DNA of 64,000 nt from Flaccisagitta enflata (GCA_965153355.1 OZ231127.1:51212001-51276000); one strand, 5' to 3'; shown: positions 1 to 12,093, numbered from the stretch's first letter. The notes: generated from the sequence alone by a model not told the origin. Translations and numbers: made by a program.

Positions 1-240
1 AAGAAAGAAAGAAAGAAAGAACGAAAGAAAGGATGAAATAAAAGAAACAATCAAGTATGATTAAATCACGCGTTATTATGAGTGGAAGAATGCCAAGGAC
101 ATTAATGATGAAAGAAAGGGAGAAAATAGAAACAAAGATAGACAAAAAACGATAGAAAGAAAGACAGACAGACAGAATGAGAGAAAGAGAGAAAAAAAGA
201 AAGAAAGAAGAGAAGAGGGAAGGAAAACAATTCTATCTAT
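1..240. repeat. Purine-rich AAAG/GAAA simple repeat
   Basis: Degenerate GAAA-type simple repeat on the plus strand, followed by poly-T and a T-rich tract at 238-280. The T-rich tract runs into TTTCAG at about 284-289, a plausible splice acceptor in front of the 304-2109 reading frame. No coding content is seen here. Confidence 0.7.
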
Positions 241-303
241 TTTTTTTTTTTGTTTTTCTTTTTGTTTTTTTTTTTTTGAAAATTTCAGAAGCAAGCTTTC
301 TGC

Positions 304-2034
304 ATGACGACTGACGAAGGAAAAGAGTGGCTCAATGGATTGCGGGATATTCCATCGAAATCAGCGAGAGATACTCTGGAGGTGTGGAAGGAGATAGTCG
401 ACGACGTGAACAAGAGGAACGAGAAGAAGGCGAAGAGGAAGAACAATGGAAAAGACGCAAAAGTTGGCGCTGGAACCAAACTCATGCGCACTATCGGTCA
501 CACAATGTCGGACAAAGCGAGAACCGAAGTTCTTTTCAACACTTTGATCGAAGCTTACATCAACGAGATCTTGCCCGCACTGAAGGAGGCGGAGGCGGAG
601 GAAGAGGATCTAGACGAGGATGAAAGGGCAATCGTCGTTCGCTTGAACAATTTCTTCTGTGGGCTGCACAGTCTCGTGCACTACGCGGAAGTCGCCGACA
701 AGACCGCACTCGCGATTGAGGAAAATCATTACGGTGCCAAGGAAAACATCCCAATTCTCATTCCCGCCTTCAGACAAGCTGGAGAATCCGGAGCCGCGCG
801 TACCGTTCGTCTCATCTGCAAGTCTCTCAGTCGTGGTGGAGATGAAAAATCCGGCGTCTACGACAAAGCGGTGACGTATTTTCGCTCGATCTTGCAGGAA
901 GAGTATGGTGCAAAAACGCTTCCTTTCACGCAATATCTTCGGAATCGCTTCTCTGTCTTTTTCCACAATTGCTCTGTCACTTACTGCCTCTACGACCACC
1001 TTGTTGACTTTTTTGAGCTCCATCAATCTAACAATCTGCTAAAAAGCGCCCTCTTCAACCTCAAACAGCTTCCATTCATTTGCAATATTCGAGCAATCGC
1101 CATCACATCAAAATTGTATATGCGGCCGTTTTTGAACGCGATAGAAGATCGCGACGTCGATTTGTCGGAGATGAATGGCATTTACGCGAATCTCCTGCAC
1201 GCGTTTGAGGAAGCAGCAAAGGAACCGTCGGTCTGTTTCAATGGCGTTTCTCCGTTTGCAGACAAGTATCTCGCCAAGGATCAATGGTGGGATAAAGTTT
1301 TTCTGCCAGACCCGAGGTTCGATGCCGATACAATCACGGCGTTGGGTGTTATGCTCCCGGCGCTCGCAATCTACACAAAAAGAAATTTTGCGGATCATTT
1401 GGCGGGAGGAAAATACGCTTCATTACGAAAGGAGGATGTGAAAGGTGTGCCAAAGCACAACAAGCTGTGCGAGCGCATCTTTGGCATGTGGGATTACGCG
1501 AAGCGCCGTAGCCCGAACAAAAGTGAGATTGCAATTGAGGCAGTGATGTGTTTCAGTTTCAATAACGTCAGCGAATATCTTTCAAGCCTCGAGACGGAAG
1601 AAAAGCGAGAGATGATTCGGGAGTCCCGTGCAGAAACCCCCGAAGTTCGCGCGAAATTCAAAGAACGGCAGGAGATTCTCCGTAAAAAGGCCGAAGATCA
1701 GATGGCGCAAAAGAAAGCGGACAAGCAGCGAAAGGAGCAGCAGGCGGTGGAAGAGAAGGAAGCGCTGACGGATAAAGTAACTGCGTTGGGGGGTGTTTGG
1801 TCAACTGAGGCACAAGTCGACGAGGGACTCGGAAAGGTCAAAGATAGTGGAAGAGGAGGAGCAAAAGGAAAGATGACGGACGCTTTGAAGGTGCAGTTAT
1901 CGTTTAGACGGAAAGTATGGGGCCAGAAACTCGCAGATCCAAAGCTGTGGAACGTTAGTGAAAACGGACGCGCATTTACGGTCGATGAACTCACAACGAA
2001 GCTAAAACGCATCATTGTCGAACATCAGCGGCAA

Positions 2035-2096
<62 letters not shown>

Positions 2097-2109
2097 GCAA
2101 CAACAGTAA
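304..2109 (+). CDS. 601-residue protein, possibly transposase-derived, with C-terminal poly-Gln
   Basis: One uninterrupted frame of 601 codons from an ATG. A T-rich tract and a TTTCAG acceptor-like site lie just upstream, so the ATG could sit near the start of a second exon with the 5' UTR spliced on. Residues 1-60 are charged. Residues about 95-300 are helical and look like an uncharacterised family with the pattern NNFFCGLHSLVHYAE and then SVTYCLYDHLVDFF. Residues about 395-440 contain HNKLCERIFGMWDYAKRRSP followed by an N-rich MCFSFNN. This layout resembles the C-terminal part of transposase-like proteins (an ERxFG...D...RR.PN pattern), but I cannot assign a superfamily. Residues about 455-500 form a Lys/Glu/Gln coiled coil. 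The last ~25 residues are Gln, encoded by the CAA tract, and the stop lies inside the repeat, so the true C-terminus may be polymorphic or may be removed by splicing. Domesticated transposase versus autonomous element remnant is undecided; no terminal repeats were found around it. Confidence 0.6.
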
Positions 2110-2160
2110 CAACAACAGTAACAACAACAACAACAACAACAACAGTAACAACAACAAAGT

Positions 2161-2233
<73 letters not shown>

Positions 2234-2290
2234 GCAACAATCAGCGGTAAAAACAACAACAATAACAACAACAACAACAACAACAAAAAT
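2034..2290 (+). repeat. (CAA)n/(CAG)n trinucleotide tract
   Basis: About 250 bp of CAA with scattered CAG and TAA interruptions. It overlaps the 3' end of the 304-2109 frame, where it encodes poly-Gln, and continues past the stop. Confidence 0.95.
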
Positions 2291-2656
2291 CTGGGCTGAT
2301 AAACAAGATACCGAAGCCACATTCATGTTACGTCACATTTCGATAGACGATGCGTTCGTCGTTACTTACAGAATCAGCGCTGCAGCGCCGAATTGTGAAA
2401 ATGAGGTGTACTTAAAGCGACACTGACACGCAAGTCCATTTCGTCTCCAAAAATCAAGACTTAACGCGCTATCGATTTCAATCTTGGATTTGCTGGAGCA
2501 ATTCTAACAACATCAACAGGTGATGAAGTGTTCGTACCTTGACAATCACTCAGAACAAAGCTGCGCCCTAGTAAATTATCTTTTTTTCAAAAATTATATT
2601 TGGCTTAGACATACTCATAATTTATTCTTGTTTAAAGATATTTATCGTTCCCCTGG

Positions 2657-2851
<195 letters not shown>

Positions 2852-3344
2852 GCTACAATATCATTCATTAGCTGTGATATATTTTCTTTCTCAGGCTCTG
2901 GATCGTTTCGCAAAATTGTTCCAGATTTCATCAATTGTCCGACGCCGCCAATATTTGCCTTCCACTAACTCCTACAAAGAAATTCCCATGGACAGACAAT
3001 TTCAATCGTTAACAACTGTAATTCATGCTGTATTATTCGTTTTTGGCGTTAAGAATTAATTCGTTTTCATGATACTTGCGTAATCGTCTACTTATAATTG
3101 AAATGAATTACTTCACCAACAAAAAAACAAATGAAATATGAACAATGGATGAAAAAGAAATGATTCTCATGTCCTCTAAGGGAAATAGGCCAGCTTTTTT
3201 GTAGTCGCGGCTTCTCTACAGTATTAGTAGGCTTTGTCCGTATATTGGTCCGCCGGTTTGTCTGTAACAAATGATAACGCACATTTGAGATGCCACGCAT
3301 GTGTATCTCCTTAAAAATATTCTTCCACGTGTCTGTCTGTCAAA

Positions 3345-4000
3345 GCTTAGATGATGGATTTATGGATGTATCTCTCAGTGATGCACTTGTTGATGTCAGG
3401 TTTTCCGCAGTGGGTCGTCAAGTGAGAATTATACCTAGTATTTAATTGCGGACACGCTTTGTCCGTTCGTCCATTGGTCCGTCGGTCGGTAGGTCCATCA
3501 CGCTCGAGTTGAAAACGCAAAAAAAAAAAACGCGTATTAATGATACTGCAGTTGTTATTCTGTGTTTGTGTGTGTGTGTGTAAGGGTTGTTGGGGGTGGG
3601 GCTGGGGTGGGGCTGGAGTGAGGCTGGGGGTTGGATGCCATTGCCTACCCATCTGCAACAATATTGTAACCCCGTGTCACTTGTTTTATATGGTGATGAA
3701 ATTCGAGTAGATAATTGAAGTTTTCATAGATTTATGCACAGCTTAACACTTCAATAATGGATTTCTGGATAGGCCCTTCAATGATTCACTAGACGACCTG
3801 TTGCAGCACACATGATGTCGACATGTAAGAATTTTACCTATTTATGGTATAAAGTGAAGCTACTGGAGTAAATATTGGGAGATTCTATGGGACAAAACAA
3901 CTTCAATGGCGGATTTGTAAGTAGGGCTTCGAGGATGCTCTTGACGACCTGCTGCAGCATACCTGAAGTCCACAATTGAGATTTCAACCTAGCTTTGTTA
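3345..4000 (+). repeat. Three-copy ~100 bp repeat split by a family C insertion
   Basis: Three diverged units are recognisable at about 3345-3445, 3745-3850 and 3900-4000. Each reads roughly GATGGATTT...TGATGCAC or its variants, then GACGACCTG (or a relative) and a trailing ATTxTACCT. The first and second are separated by the family C element at 3444-3683. A partial C-like hairpin end also lies at about 3199-3290. Confidence 0.55.
3444..3683 (-). mobile_element. Family C short element
   Basis: Starts TTGCGGACACGC, followed by CTTTGTCCGT and a run of GGTC/CGGT tetranucleotides. An internal short GT tract and a GGGGTGGGGCTGG G-rich stretch follow. It ends ...CAATATTGTAACCCCGTGTCACTTG. The same start and end recur at 8767-9044, 20876-21083, 58042-58219 and 62387-62593. 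Orientation is given with the hairpin as the 3' end. Confidence 0.65.
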
Positions 4001-4975
4001 AAGATTGAGGTTGCTGAAGCTCAGAGATAGAGATTCTATCGATAGTAAATGTGTAACAGCTTCAAATAGGTGGGAGCCATTCGTTTGGGATTTGCTCTTA
4101 ATTATCATATTCAAGTGACTCTTTCTAGCGCTTATCCTCTCATGCAAAGTTGATATAATCAGCATTTTGTTTTTTTCGTGAATACATACAATGCATGCGA
4201 TAGGTTCCTGGCAATTTTCAAGCATTTTTGACCATTTCAATCCATATTTCAAGGGACTAACCACGCAAAACGCAGCCGCCAAAAATCTCGCTAATTTTCC
4301 CCCCAAAAAATTCATAGAATTAACTGGGTCAATTCCATTTTTTTGGGCCAAAAATGTCTGAAACCTCCAAAAACCACACCCCAGAGACACTTTTGAGTGA
4401 ATAAGGCCCATGAATGGTTACTGACATAGATTTGGAAAAATTAGACCTTATACCTAATATCAGTGATGAGTTCAGGGTCACTTACTAAGAGCTACCATCA
4501 AGTGTTATGACAATGGAGTGAAAAAGATTGTGGTCGTGCCACCCCCCTCCCCCTTTCCTATTGAAAAATCTCCCAAAAAAGAGTCTAATACACTTTTTCC
4601 CGTCATCAACTTGCGAGACAAACACAGGGGTGCTAGGGTAGGGATATGGAGATAAAATAATGGGAGATAGAGACCCCAAGCAGTCCCAAATAGGGCCCAA
4701 AAAGCTCAAAAATTGGATTGAAGATATCTGAAATGAGCAATATTATTTTTTTCTGTTCTATGGTACCTCAGCACTACGTTTACTGATCAGTCCTCTTCAG
4801 CAAGTTTTGGGGTTCGTTTTTAGGAGCCCCTTGTAGGGCCTTGAAACTCCAAAAAATTGATTCTCCATGCAATTTTGTGCAGGAATGACTTTTTTTGGGC
4901 ACCTTCAAAGATTTTTTTTACCAGCTTTCTCAAATCTTGTGTGACATAGGTAAGAACTAGTAAGAATAATAACAG
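3700..4975. other. Non-coding, AT-rich repeats
   Basis: No gene is supportable. A segment at about 4505-4560 (GTGGTCGTGCCACCCCCC) recurs inverted at about 5495-5520. This suggests the arms of another decayed foldback element, with the family B copy at 4976-5160 between them. Confidence 0.4.
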
Positions 4976-5160
4976 GTCGCCCAAGGGCAATATATGGTCA
5001 GGGATACCCGTTGCCCTGCTTTGTAAAATTGTGAATTAAAGTGAGGGGAAGCAGGGCAGTGGCCCCGACGGGGACAAAGTCCTGTAGAACTTAGGGGACT
5101 TTTGTAGGTCCGTCTGTTTGTTCGTTTGTCTGTCTGTCCGTCCATGGATGGCTGGGCAGG
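4976..5160 (+). mobile_element. Family B element, left part only
   Basis: Contains the family's left signature: GTCGCCCAAGGGC, a GGTCAGnGxTACCCG box, GCCCTGCTT and its inverted partner AAGCAGGGC bracketing a ~28 bp variable loop. CAGTGGCCCCGACGGGGAC, CCTGTAGAAC and a GTCT/GTCC tetranucleotide run follow. The right inverted end seen in full copies (for example 25241-25774) is missing. Confidence 0.6.
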
Positions 5161-5589
5161 GGCAGTAATGCAAAAACCGCTGGCAATTTAAAAATGTGAC
5201 CTATGGACAGACAGATGAACCTGTGGACTGACTGGTAGGGCATGGTGTACAGTTGCGTGTCCACGACTAAAAAGACGCCTGTACATAAGCACCACAGAAC
5301 AAGGGTTTTTGGTCATTTTGAGTCTTTTGGGCTCGACTGCCCCCGCCCAAATGCCCCTGGGACCCTTTAAATCCTTGCTTTTGCATCCCTGCTACTACTC
5401 TACAAGGGGGAAGTCATGGAACAGTGAATTTGGCCCTTTAGTCGGCTATTAATCAACTAAGGAAAATGCACCAAGAAAAAAAATGAGCTTGAGAAGGGGG
5501 GGGGGGTGGCACGACCACAGTTCTTCTTACTCTTTGGCCTTAAAACTTGATAGAATTTCCTTGTACATGTCCCTGAATGACTAACTTAT

Positions 5590-5721
5590 ATAAGCAAGAC
5601 AGATTTCCGAGATCATGGTTTTTCGTCCAACCTAGTGTGGATCGTCGAACGAATGCGTCACCCGACAGACCAACCGACCAACCAACGGACACAGCCAGTT
5701 ATAGAGGTGCTTTGTCGCACC
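5590..5721 (+). mobile_element. Family D short element
   Basis: A GACC/CAAC tetranucleotide run, then CAGTTATAGAGGTGC and the terminal hairpin GGTGCTTTGTCGCACC, ending in CTAAAA. An inverted copy begins at 7394. The left boundary is uncertain. Confidence 0.5.
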
Positions 5722-5734
5722 TAAAAACGAAGAA

Positions 5735-6450
5735 CTGACAAATCAAGCTAAAACATCAAAAATTAAGACATTTTCGTCAATACACATAGAAGCAAAAGAA
5801 AATTAAGACATTCTCATTATGAAGAAATTTTAAAAAAAAGAAACAATTGGGAAAAAAGGAAGGAGGGCAAATATCCATGCAGACTGGACGATGAGTAAGG
5901 CTATACTATTACTAAGTAAGGCTATACTATTACTAAATTCGTTTTGAGAAAAAAAATAAATTAAGACATTTTTGCATTAATTAAACGAAAAACCAATATC
6001 GAAAATAAAATTTTTCAAATTGTAAATCAGAGTGGGGAAATAGAAAATGAAGATCGGATATCGAATATCGAATCTAGAAAAACTGATTGCAAAACTGCTT
6101 AAGGAAATGAATCACGAATCACGAATCATGAATATAGAAAACCAGATTGCAATGAAGAAATGAATCACGAATCACGAATCACGAATATGGAAAAACAGAT
6201 TGAAAACTGCTATGAAGAAATGAATCACGAATGACGAATATGGAAAGATACAGATCGCAAATTGTGAAGGGTAGAATCTAAAACAAAAAACGAAAGACAA
6301 ATGAAAAGGTAAACGACAAAAAAAAGCCTCTTTTTGAACATAAATTAAGACAAAATTAAGACATTTTCGTATAAGACAAAGTAATTTACGACACAATATT
6401 TGTAAGACAAATAAAAATGAGACAAAAAAATTAAGACATTTTCGTAATCA
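5735..6450 (+). repeat. Degenerate tandem repeats (AATTAAGACATTTTCG and GAATCACGAATC units)
   Basis: AATTAAGACATT recurs at about 5762, 5800, 5960, 6345, 6357 and 6430. Between 6050 and 6260 a ~65-70 bp unit built on GAATCACGAATCACGAAT plus ATGGAAAAACAGATTG is tandemly repeated. No gene is seen. Confidence 0.65.
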
Positions 6451-6451
6451 C

Positions 6452-6845
<394 letters not shown>

Positions 6846-6882
6846 AGAGCTCAAACACTGTCACAAAACTAAAGACGCCAAA

Positions 6883-7306
6883 ATGAGGCGAGTCTGCTAC
6901 CGAAATAGAATCGAATATCAGAAATTTCAATGTGGCGAGGTGACAAGAGATGAATTCGTCGAATGGTTCGATATCAACTTGTTTGAGCAGTTTCCGGCTA
7001 TCATCACAGATTTGCGCCACAAATGGAACGAATCTATCGTCGGTGGTTTTAGGTTCAATGGCTATTCTCTCACTGACACGGAAATGGCGAGACTTTGGAG
7101 TATCCAATTCTACCTACCAATATACAAAAGGAAATCTCTGGGCAGTGGTGATTGTTATTCTTTTAACAAAGACGGTGATCAATTTCAAGACGCACCGGGC
7201 TTTTGGGGTGGTCTCGATATCAATTTGAAGGAACCAAGCAAAAATGCTTTTGGAAAAAGAGGTTATTTTGTAACGCTGCACGCTTCAGGAACCTTGCCGA
7301 CAGCAG
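6883..7306 (+). CDS. Candidate exon, unknown protein (gene K, possible 5' exon)
   Basis: Open from an ATG at 6883 (MRRVCYRNRIEYQKFQCGEV) for 141 codons plus one base, ending at a good donor, GCAG|GTACGG. The composition is normal protein: aromatic-rich, with WNESIVGGFRFNGYS and FWGGLDINLKEPSKN in the second half. This is unlike the repeat-derived frames around it. I do not recognise the family. The upstream border could instead be an acceptor after ...ACTAAAG at about 6874. It ends in phase 1. The exons at 10862-12019 lie downstream on the same strand, but the exon that should join them (phase 1 in, phase 2 out) was not found, so membership of one gene is an inference. Confidence 0.45.
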
Positions 7307-7393
7307 GTACGGATGAAGGAAGGTAACTGAAATTTATATTGTCTTTGAAAATTTCCTCATGACTAATGAGCCTCGAAAGCATCTTTTTTTTTC

Positions 7394-7520
7394 AGGTGCG
7401 ACAAAGCACCTCTATAACTGGCTGTGTCCGTTGGTTGGTCCGTTGGTTGGTCTGTCGGGTAACGCATTCGTTTGACGATCCACACATTGCACCTTATTGG
7501 CCTACTTGGCGTTGTTCAAT
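7394..7520 (-). mobile_element. Family D short element
   Basis: Begins with the hairpin GGTGCGACAAAGCACC, then CTATAACTGGCTGTGTCCG and a TTGG/GGTC run, then GACGATCCACAC. This is the inverse of the copy at 5590-5721. The far end is uncertain. Confidence 0.5.
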
Positions 7521-8023
7521 CAGTATTACCGATTCAGTCCTGACAAAAACCTGCCTTATTTCTCACCAGTATGTCTACTCTAGCCTGAAATATTAAGTTA
7601 TTAATGGCGAGGGTCGGTCATTTAGAACTATCGCGATTTATTGTGTTTACTGGGGTCTACTGACTCGCCGACCTTGTTTTATATCATATCACAATGAAAA
7701 ATCCCAACTCGAATCATTCCTCGTCTTAAGAAATCCAATTTTTCAAGTCATGGCAAGGTAACAAGATCTGGGCAGCTCTTGAAGCGAATTCAGATTTGCA
7801 AAGGGATCAATTATGGACGTAAAGTTTCAGTACTAATCATAATTTCCTGATTAGTTGCTTAGACACTTTAAAACGATGCTATTGGATGCTGTGATTTCCC
7901 ACATGTGACGTTAGACTTCTGTCTGAGGCATGACGGCGGAGAAAAAGTTGAAAAGCGCGTTCGTCAGTCAGTTTCCCCTCGCCAACTTACGCCTTGTAAA
8001 TGGACGTGGACCCGGACAAAGAA

Positions 8024-8033
8024 GAAAGAGAGA

Positions 8034-8106
<73 letters not shown>
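8024..8106 (+). repeat. (GA)n microsatellite
   Basis: About 80 bp of GA. The region 7600-8020 shows no supportable gene. Confidence 0.9.
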
Positions 8107-8107
<1 letters not shown>

Positions 8108-8181
8108 ACATCAGCAGTGACGTTCACCAGTGTGTCATGGCTTGCGTAATACTTTACTGGGTGGTTTGTTAGTCATTTTTA

Positions 8182-8346
8182 TTCGCGGACACGCGACTCC
8201 ACACCTTGCCGTCTCGGTCGGTAGGTCGGTCGGTTGTTCTGTCCGTCCATCTGATCGTCCGTCCCACTGTCACATCTTTTAATTGCGAGCGGTTTTCGCA
8301 TTAATGCTCAACCGTTCGCGACTGAATTGCCGTGTATCCGGCCTTG
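8182..8346 (-). mobile_element. Family A/C related short element
   Basis: Starts TCGCGGACACGCGACT, a hairpin, then GGTCGGTAGG-type tetranucleotides. It ends GCCGTGTATCCGGCCTTG, the family A end. The start is C-like and the end A-like, so it is either a chimera or an intermediate. Confidence 0.5.
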
Positions 8347-8766
8347 TTTTCTGTCTTCCTGACATAAACATTCAGCAATTTTTTATATCTATCGTGCACC
8401 TAGTGATCATGTTAGTGTCTTTACTTTTCTAGTAATTTGTATAGCTAGGACTAGCAGACTTTTTACAATCGTGGCTTGCAAACATATGCCAGTAAAGCAG
8501 TGTGCGCGTCCGTTGGCGGTTCCAGTTGAGAATCCACTCACATGTTCTGCTCTTTCTCTAGCATGGAAGCAAAAGAGAGAAAGCGAGTGAGACAATGAGG
8601 AGTGGAAGTTACGAACTCCGCCCTCATTTGCATTTCAATTAACCAACTCATTCAGGAAGAAACGTCGTCAATGACTTTGGGATGAATGGAAATCAATCGA
8701 TTCCGCACCCAAAGCACGAACAGCCCGACCATTTCTAACTGATAGAGACACCGAGGAGGGGGAAAA

Positions 8767-9044
8767 CAAGTGACGCGGGGTCACAATATCGTTGTGGACG
8801 GCTGGGTAGGAGCATCCAACCCCGAACCACACCCCGACTCCCACCCCACACACAAGCATACACAAAAAGTATCCAAAATGCTCAATTTACCACTTTTTGA
8901 CTCGATCGGTACAGACGGACCGACGGACCGACGGATCAGCGGACAAACCGACCAATGGACCGACGGACCGACGGACCGACGGACCGACGGACCGACGGAC
9001 CGACGGAAGGATAAAGCCTCTTATAGAGTTGCGTGTCCGCAACT
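8767..9044 (+). mobile_element. Family C short element
   Basis: CAAGTGACGCGGGGTCACAA opens it. A CCGAACCACACCCC stretch and a (GACG)/(GACC) run of about 90 bp follow, then AAAGCCTCTTATAG and the terminal hairpin AGTTGCGTGTCCGCAACT, ending CTAAAA. This is one of the best preserved C copies. Confidence 0.7.
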
Positions 9045-9208
9045 AAAAAGAAGGGAGTACAGGCAAATTGAAACGGCGGTCGGAATTGCACGCTAACTAG
9101 TTATGCTGAAGTGTAACCTATCAATCGACTGACGGGTATGATCATTATCAGCTTTCCTACTTTTTTGGCCTTTCTTTATTTCATTCTACTTTTATGAACA
9201 GGATACTG

Positions 9209-9360
9209 AAAAAAAATCCGACAAGGGTGGTTCTATCAATTGCATCGGAATGCAATGGGCATGAATATGGAACTTCCATTGGAAGGACCACATGAATCCC
9301 CTCTCTCTTTAAGACGCAGTGTGCGGGAAGAAGGAATTTCATGCGTCATTATAATTTCCA
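9209..9360 (+). other. Weak exon-like segment
   Basis: TTTATGAACAG at about 9192-9202 is an acceptor-like site. One frame afterwards, GWFYQLHRNAMGMNMELPLE onward, stays open to about 9430, but only if splicing uses a later AG. No convincing donor gives the phase required by the exon at 10862. The rest of 9360-9960 is AT-rich and empty. Confidence 0.2.
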
Positions 9361-9966
9361 AGATATTTTTTATATTATCTTTTTATTATTTTTTTTTTTT
9401 GTTGAAAGAACATTTTCTAGGTGTTGAATGATTATTTTTTGCATCGATAATCTCTGACATACAGATTTGATGCACATAATGTATTGAAATAAGATAGAAA
9501 TAAGATAAAAAAAAAAAGATTTTTTATAGAAAGTTTATTTGTCATCTCACTACTGTAAGGTGAAATTATATCATTGCATATAAACAAGGAAGTTTGCATT
9601 TTCAGAAACATGGCCTTTTTTTAAAAACGTATAAGAAAAGGGCCATATTCTTAAAAATGCAAAATTGTCTTTACTGTTGCTGTGATATAATTTACCCAAC
9701 AACCTTTTGAAAAATTTGTTCAATATTTTTCTTAGGAATCCAAACATTCAATTTCTATTACTGATCATTATGAAACTATAGTCAGTATTCTGGGTTTAAA
9801 AACATTGTTAAACACCTTATAACTTATATAAAAAATACTTAACTCAAATCAGATTTTAAATCTATATCACAAGCAAAAATTGATATGAAACCAAAATTCC
9901 CTGTTCCTGTACACCACGACTTAAACCATCTTCTTCTTTTTTCTTTATCTTCCATTTTCTTTTTTT

Positions 9967-10157
9967 AGTCGCGTGCACGCGATTCTACGACCCGCTTTGT
10001 CCGTTGGTTGGTTGGTCGGTTGGTTGGTTGGTCACACTCTACTTTTTTTATGATTTTATTTCTTTTGACCTCACTGCTCCTGCCCAAATGGTCCGGTGAC
10101 TTCAAATATGGCCCTGCCCATCCGCACGCGACTTCGGTAGCCGTGTATCCGGCCTTG
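9967..10157 (-). mobile_element. Family A short element
   Basis: Opens AGTCGCGTGCACGCGATT (a near-perfect palindrome) and continues with CCCGCTTTGTCCG and a GGTT run. TCACACTCTACTT, GCTCCTGCCCAAATGGTCCG and CCATCCGCACGCGACTTCGG follow, and it ends GTGTATCCGGCCTTG. Confidence 0.75.
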
Positions 10158-10204
10158 TTTTTTTCTTCTTACTTTTCTGTGGTCTGTTGCTAAAAGACTG
10201 TAAG

Positions 10205-10321
10205 AGGGTGCGTCTTTCGGTAGGTCCAACCATCTCTCTATCCATCCATCCGTCCGTCCGCGATTCTTTGAATGAGGGAAAGTAAACCAAAAGAGTGATT
10301 TCTCTGTGTGTGTGTGTGTGT

Positions 10322-10394
<73 letters not shown>

Positions 10395-10496
10395 GGAGGT
10401 GTATGTTCTTGTTCAATGCCGTCCCGTGCTCACCCGTGCCTACCCGTCTTATGCCCACCCATCCGCGACAATATTGTGACCCCGAGTGAACTGTTC
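10205..10496 (-). mobile_element. Family C element carrying a long (GT)n
   Basis: Decayed left side, a CCATC/CCGTC tetranucleotide run, a (GT)n tract at 10304-10392, then CCCACCCATCCGCGACAATATTGTGACCCC, a family C end. The start is uncertain. Confidence 0.5.
10304..10392 (+). repeat. (GT)n microsatellite
   Basis: About 85 bp of GT with one GG interruption, inside a family C element at the position where other C copies carry a short GT tract. Confidence 0.95.
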
Positions 10497-10549
10497 ATCT
10501 CCTTCCCCCCCTCACGGTCTACCCTAACTGGTTGTCCCGTTCGCTTTTC

Positions 10550-10793
10550 AGTCGCGTGCACGCGACTCTACAACCCGCTTTGTCCGTCGGTCGGTCGGTC
10601 GGTCGGTCGGTCGGTCGGTCGGTCGGTCGGTCGGTCGGTCGGTCGGTCGGTCGGTCGGTCGGTCGGTCACACTTTACTTTTTTTTATGATTTTATTTCTT
10701 TGACCTCACTGCTTATGCCCAAATGGTTTGGTGACCTCAAATATGGCCCCTGCCCACCCGCACGCGACTTCGGTAGCCGTGTATCCGGCCTTG
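10550..10793 (-). mobile_element. Family A short element with expanded (GGTC)n
   Basis: Perfect 18-bp palindrome AGTCGCGTGCACGCGACT at the border, CTACAACCCGCTTTGTCCGT, then more than 20 GGTC units (10577-10670). The conserved A body and the end GTGTATCCGGCCTTG follow. Against the copy at 9967-10157 the main difference is the GGTC expansion. Confidence 0.8.
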
Positions 10794-10861
10794 TTCTTCA
10801 TCCCGACTAAGTCCTTTTTCATTTCGTTCCTCTTTCTTTTTCAACTTCTTTCCACACTTAG

Positions 10862-10983
10862 ACAGGAAATTGAATGGATGAAGTTTCCGCTAAGTGACAC
10901 AGTTAATTCTCAGAGGATGGAAGCGGAAAGAAAGAAAGGTTCAACGGTTCCAATCGTCGATTACGCAGTCCATCTCATCTCAT
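10862..10983 (+). CDS. Gene K exon, third from the 3' end
   Basis: Preceded by a pyrimidine-rich CTTCTTTCCACACTTAG acceptor and followed by CAT|GTGAGG. The frame, with one leading base, reads QEIEWMKFPLSDTVNSQRME and on through VPIVDYAVHLIS. It needs two bases from the preceding exon and leaves one base. That phase fits the next exon exactly: the joined codon is Tyr. The protein family is not recognised. Confidence 0.5.
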
Positions 10984-11029
10984 GTGAGGGAGAAAAACTC
11001 TGGTTTTGAAGTTAGTTTCTAACGGATCC

Positions 11030-11680
<651 letters not shown>

Positions 11681-11706
11681 TATTACCATGATCTTCATCT
11701 ATGCAG

Positions 11707-11740
11707 ACGCTTACCGCAAAAATAGATGGCTCTGGAAATG
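11707..11740 (+). CDS. Gene K micro-exon (34 nt)
   Basis: Flanked by TCTATGCAG and GTAAGA, both near consensus. With one base carried in, it reads (Y)AYRKNRWLWK and leaves two bases, matching the exon at 11944. Three consecutive exons with canonical sites and matching phase are the main support for this gene. Confidence 0.5.
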
Positions 11741-11943
11741 GTAAGAAACGAGCGTTTGAAGCATCATTATTACGTTAGTGGCGGAGTCTAAGACGAAAGG
11801 CAAATGACCGGCAAAGGACTGCTGCGTCCACACACACAGTGCGCGCTTGTTTATGTTTTGGTTACGCTAGACGAACCCATAATCTAATTCAGTGAATTCA
11901 ACTGTAATCTTTTTGTTTCTCTAACCTGTTTTTTTTTTTTCAG

Positions 11944-12019
11944 TATACCTATGTACACTAAAAAGTGCCGGTCGATAATCCACTATGCATATGGGCAAGA
12001 ACAGGATAATGAGGGTTGA
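11944..12019 (+). CDS. Gene K terminal exon with stop
   Basis: A strong acceptor (T14 tract then CAG) is followed by a frame needing two bases carried in: (C)IPMYTKKCRSIIHYAYGQEQ DNEG and TGA at 12017-12019. A poly(A) signal lies 69 bp after the stop. Confidence 0.5.
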
Positions 12020-12087
12020 TTTAATATTTGTAATGAGCACAAACCTGATGAAATAGATAAAATGTGATGATTCATGGTACGAAAACC

Positions 12088-12093
12088 AATAAA
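12088..12093 (+). terminator. Poly(A) signal AATAAA
   Basis: Canonical hexamer 69 bp downstream of the gene K stop codon, consistent with the 3' end of that transcript. Confidence 0.4.

Noticed and set aside
9209-9360. Exon with SH2-like pattern (WFYQLHRNAMGMNMEL...LRRSV)
   Set aside because: The similarity is loose, the acceptor gives a stop in the required phase and no donor fits.
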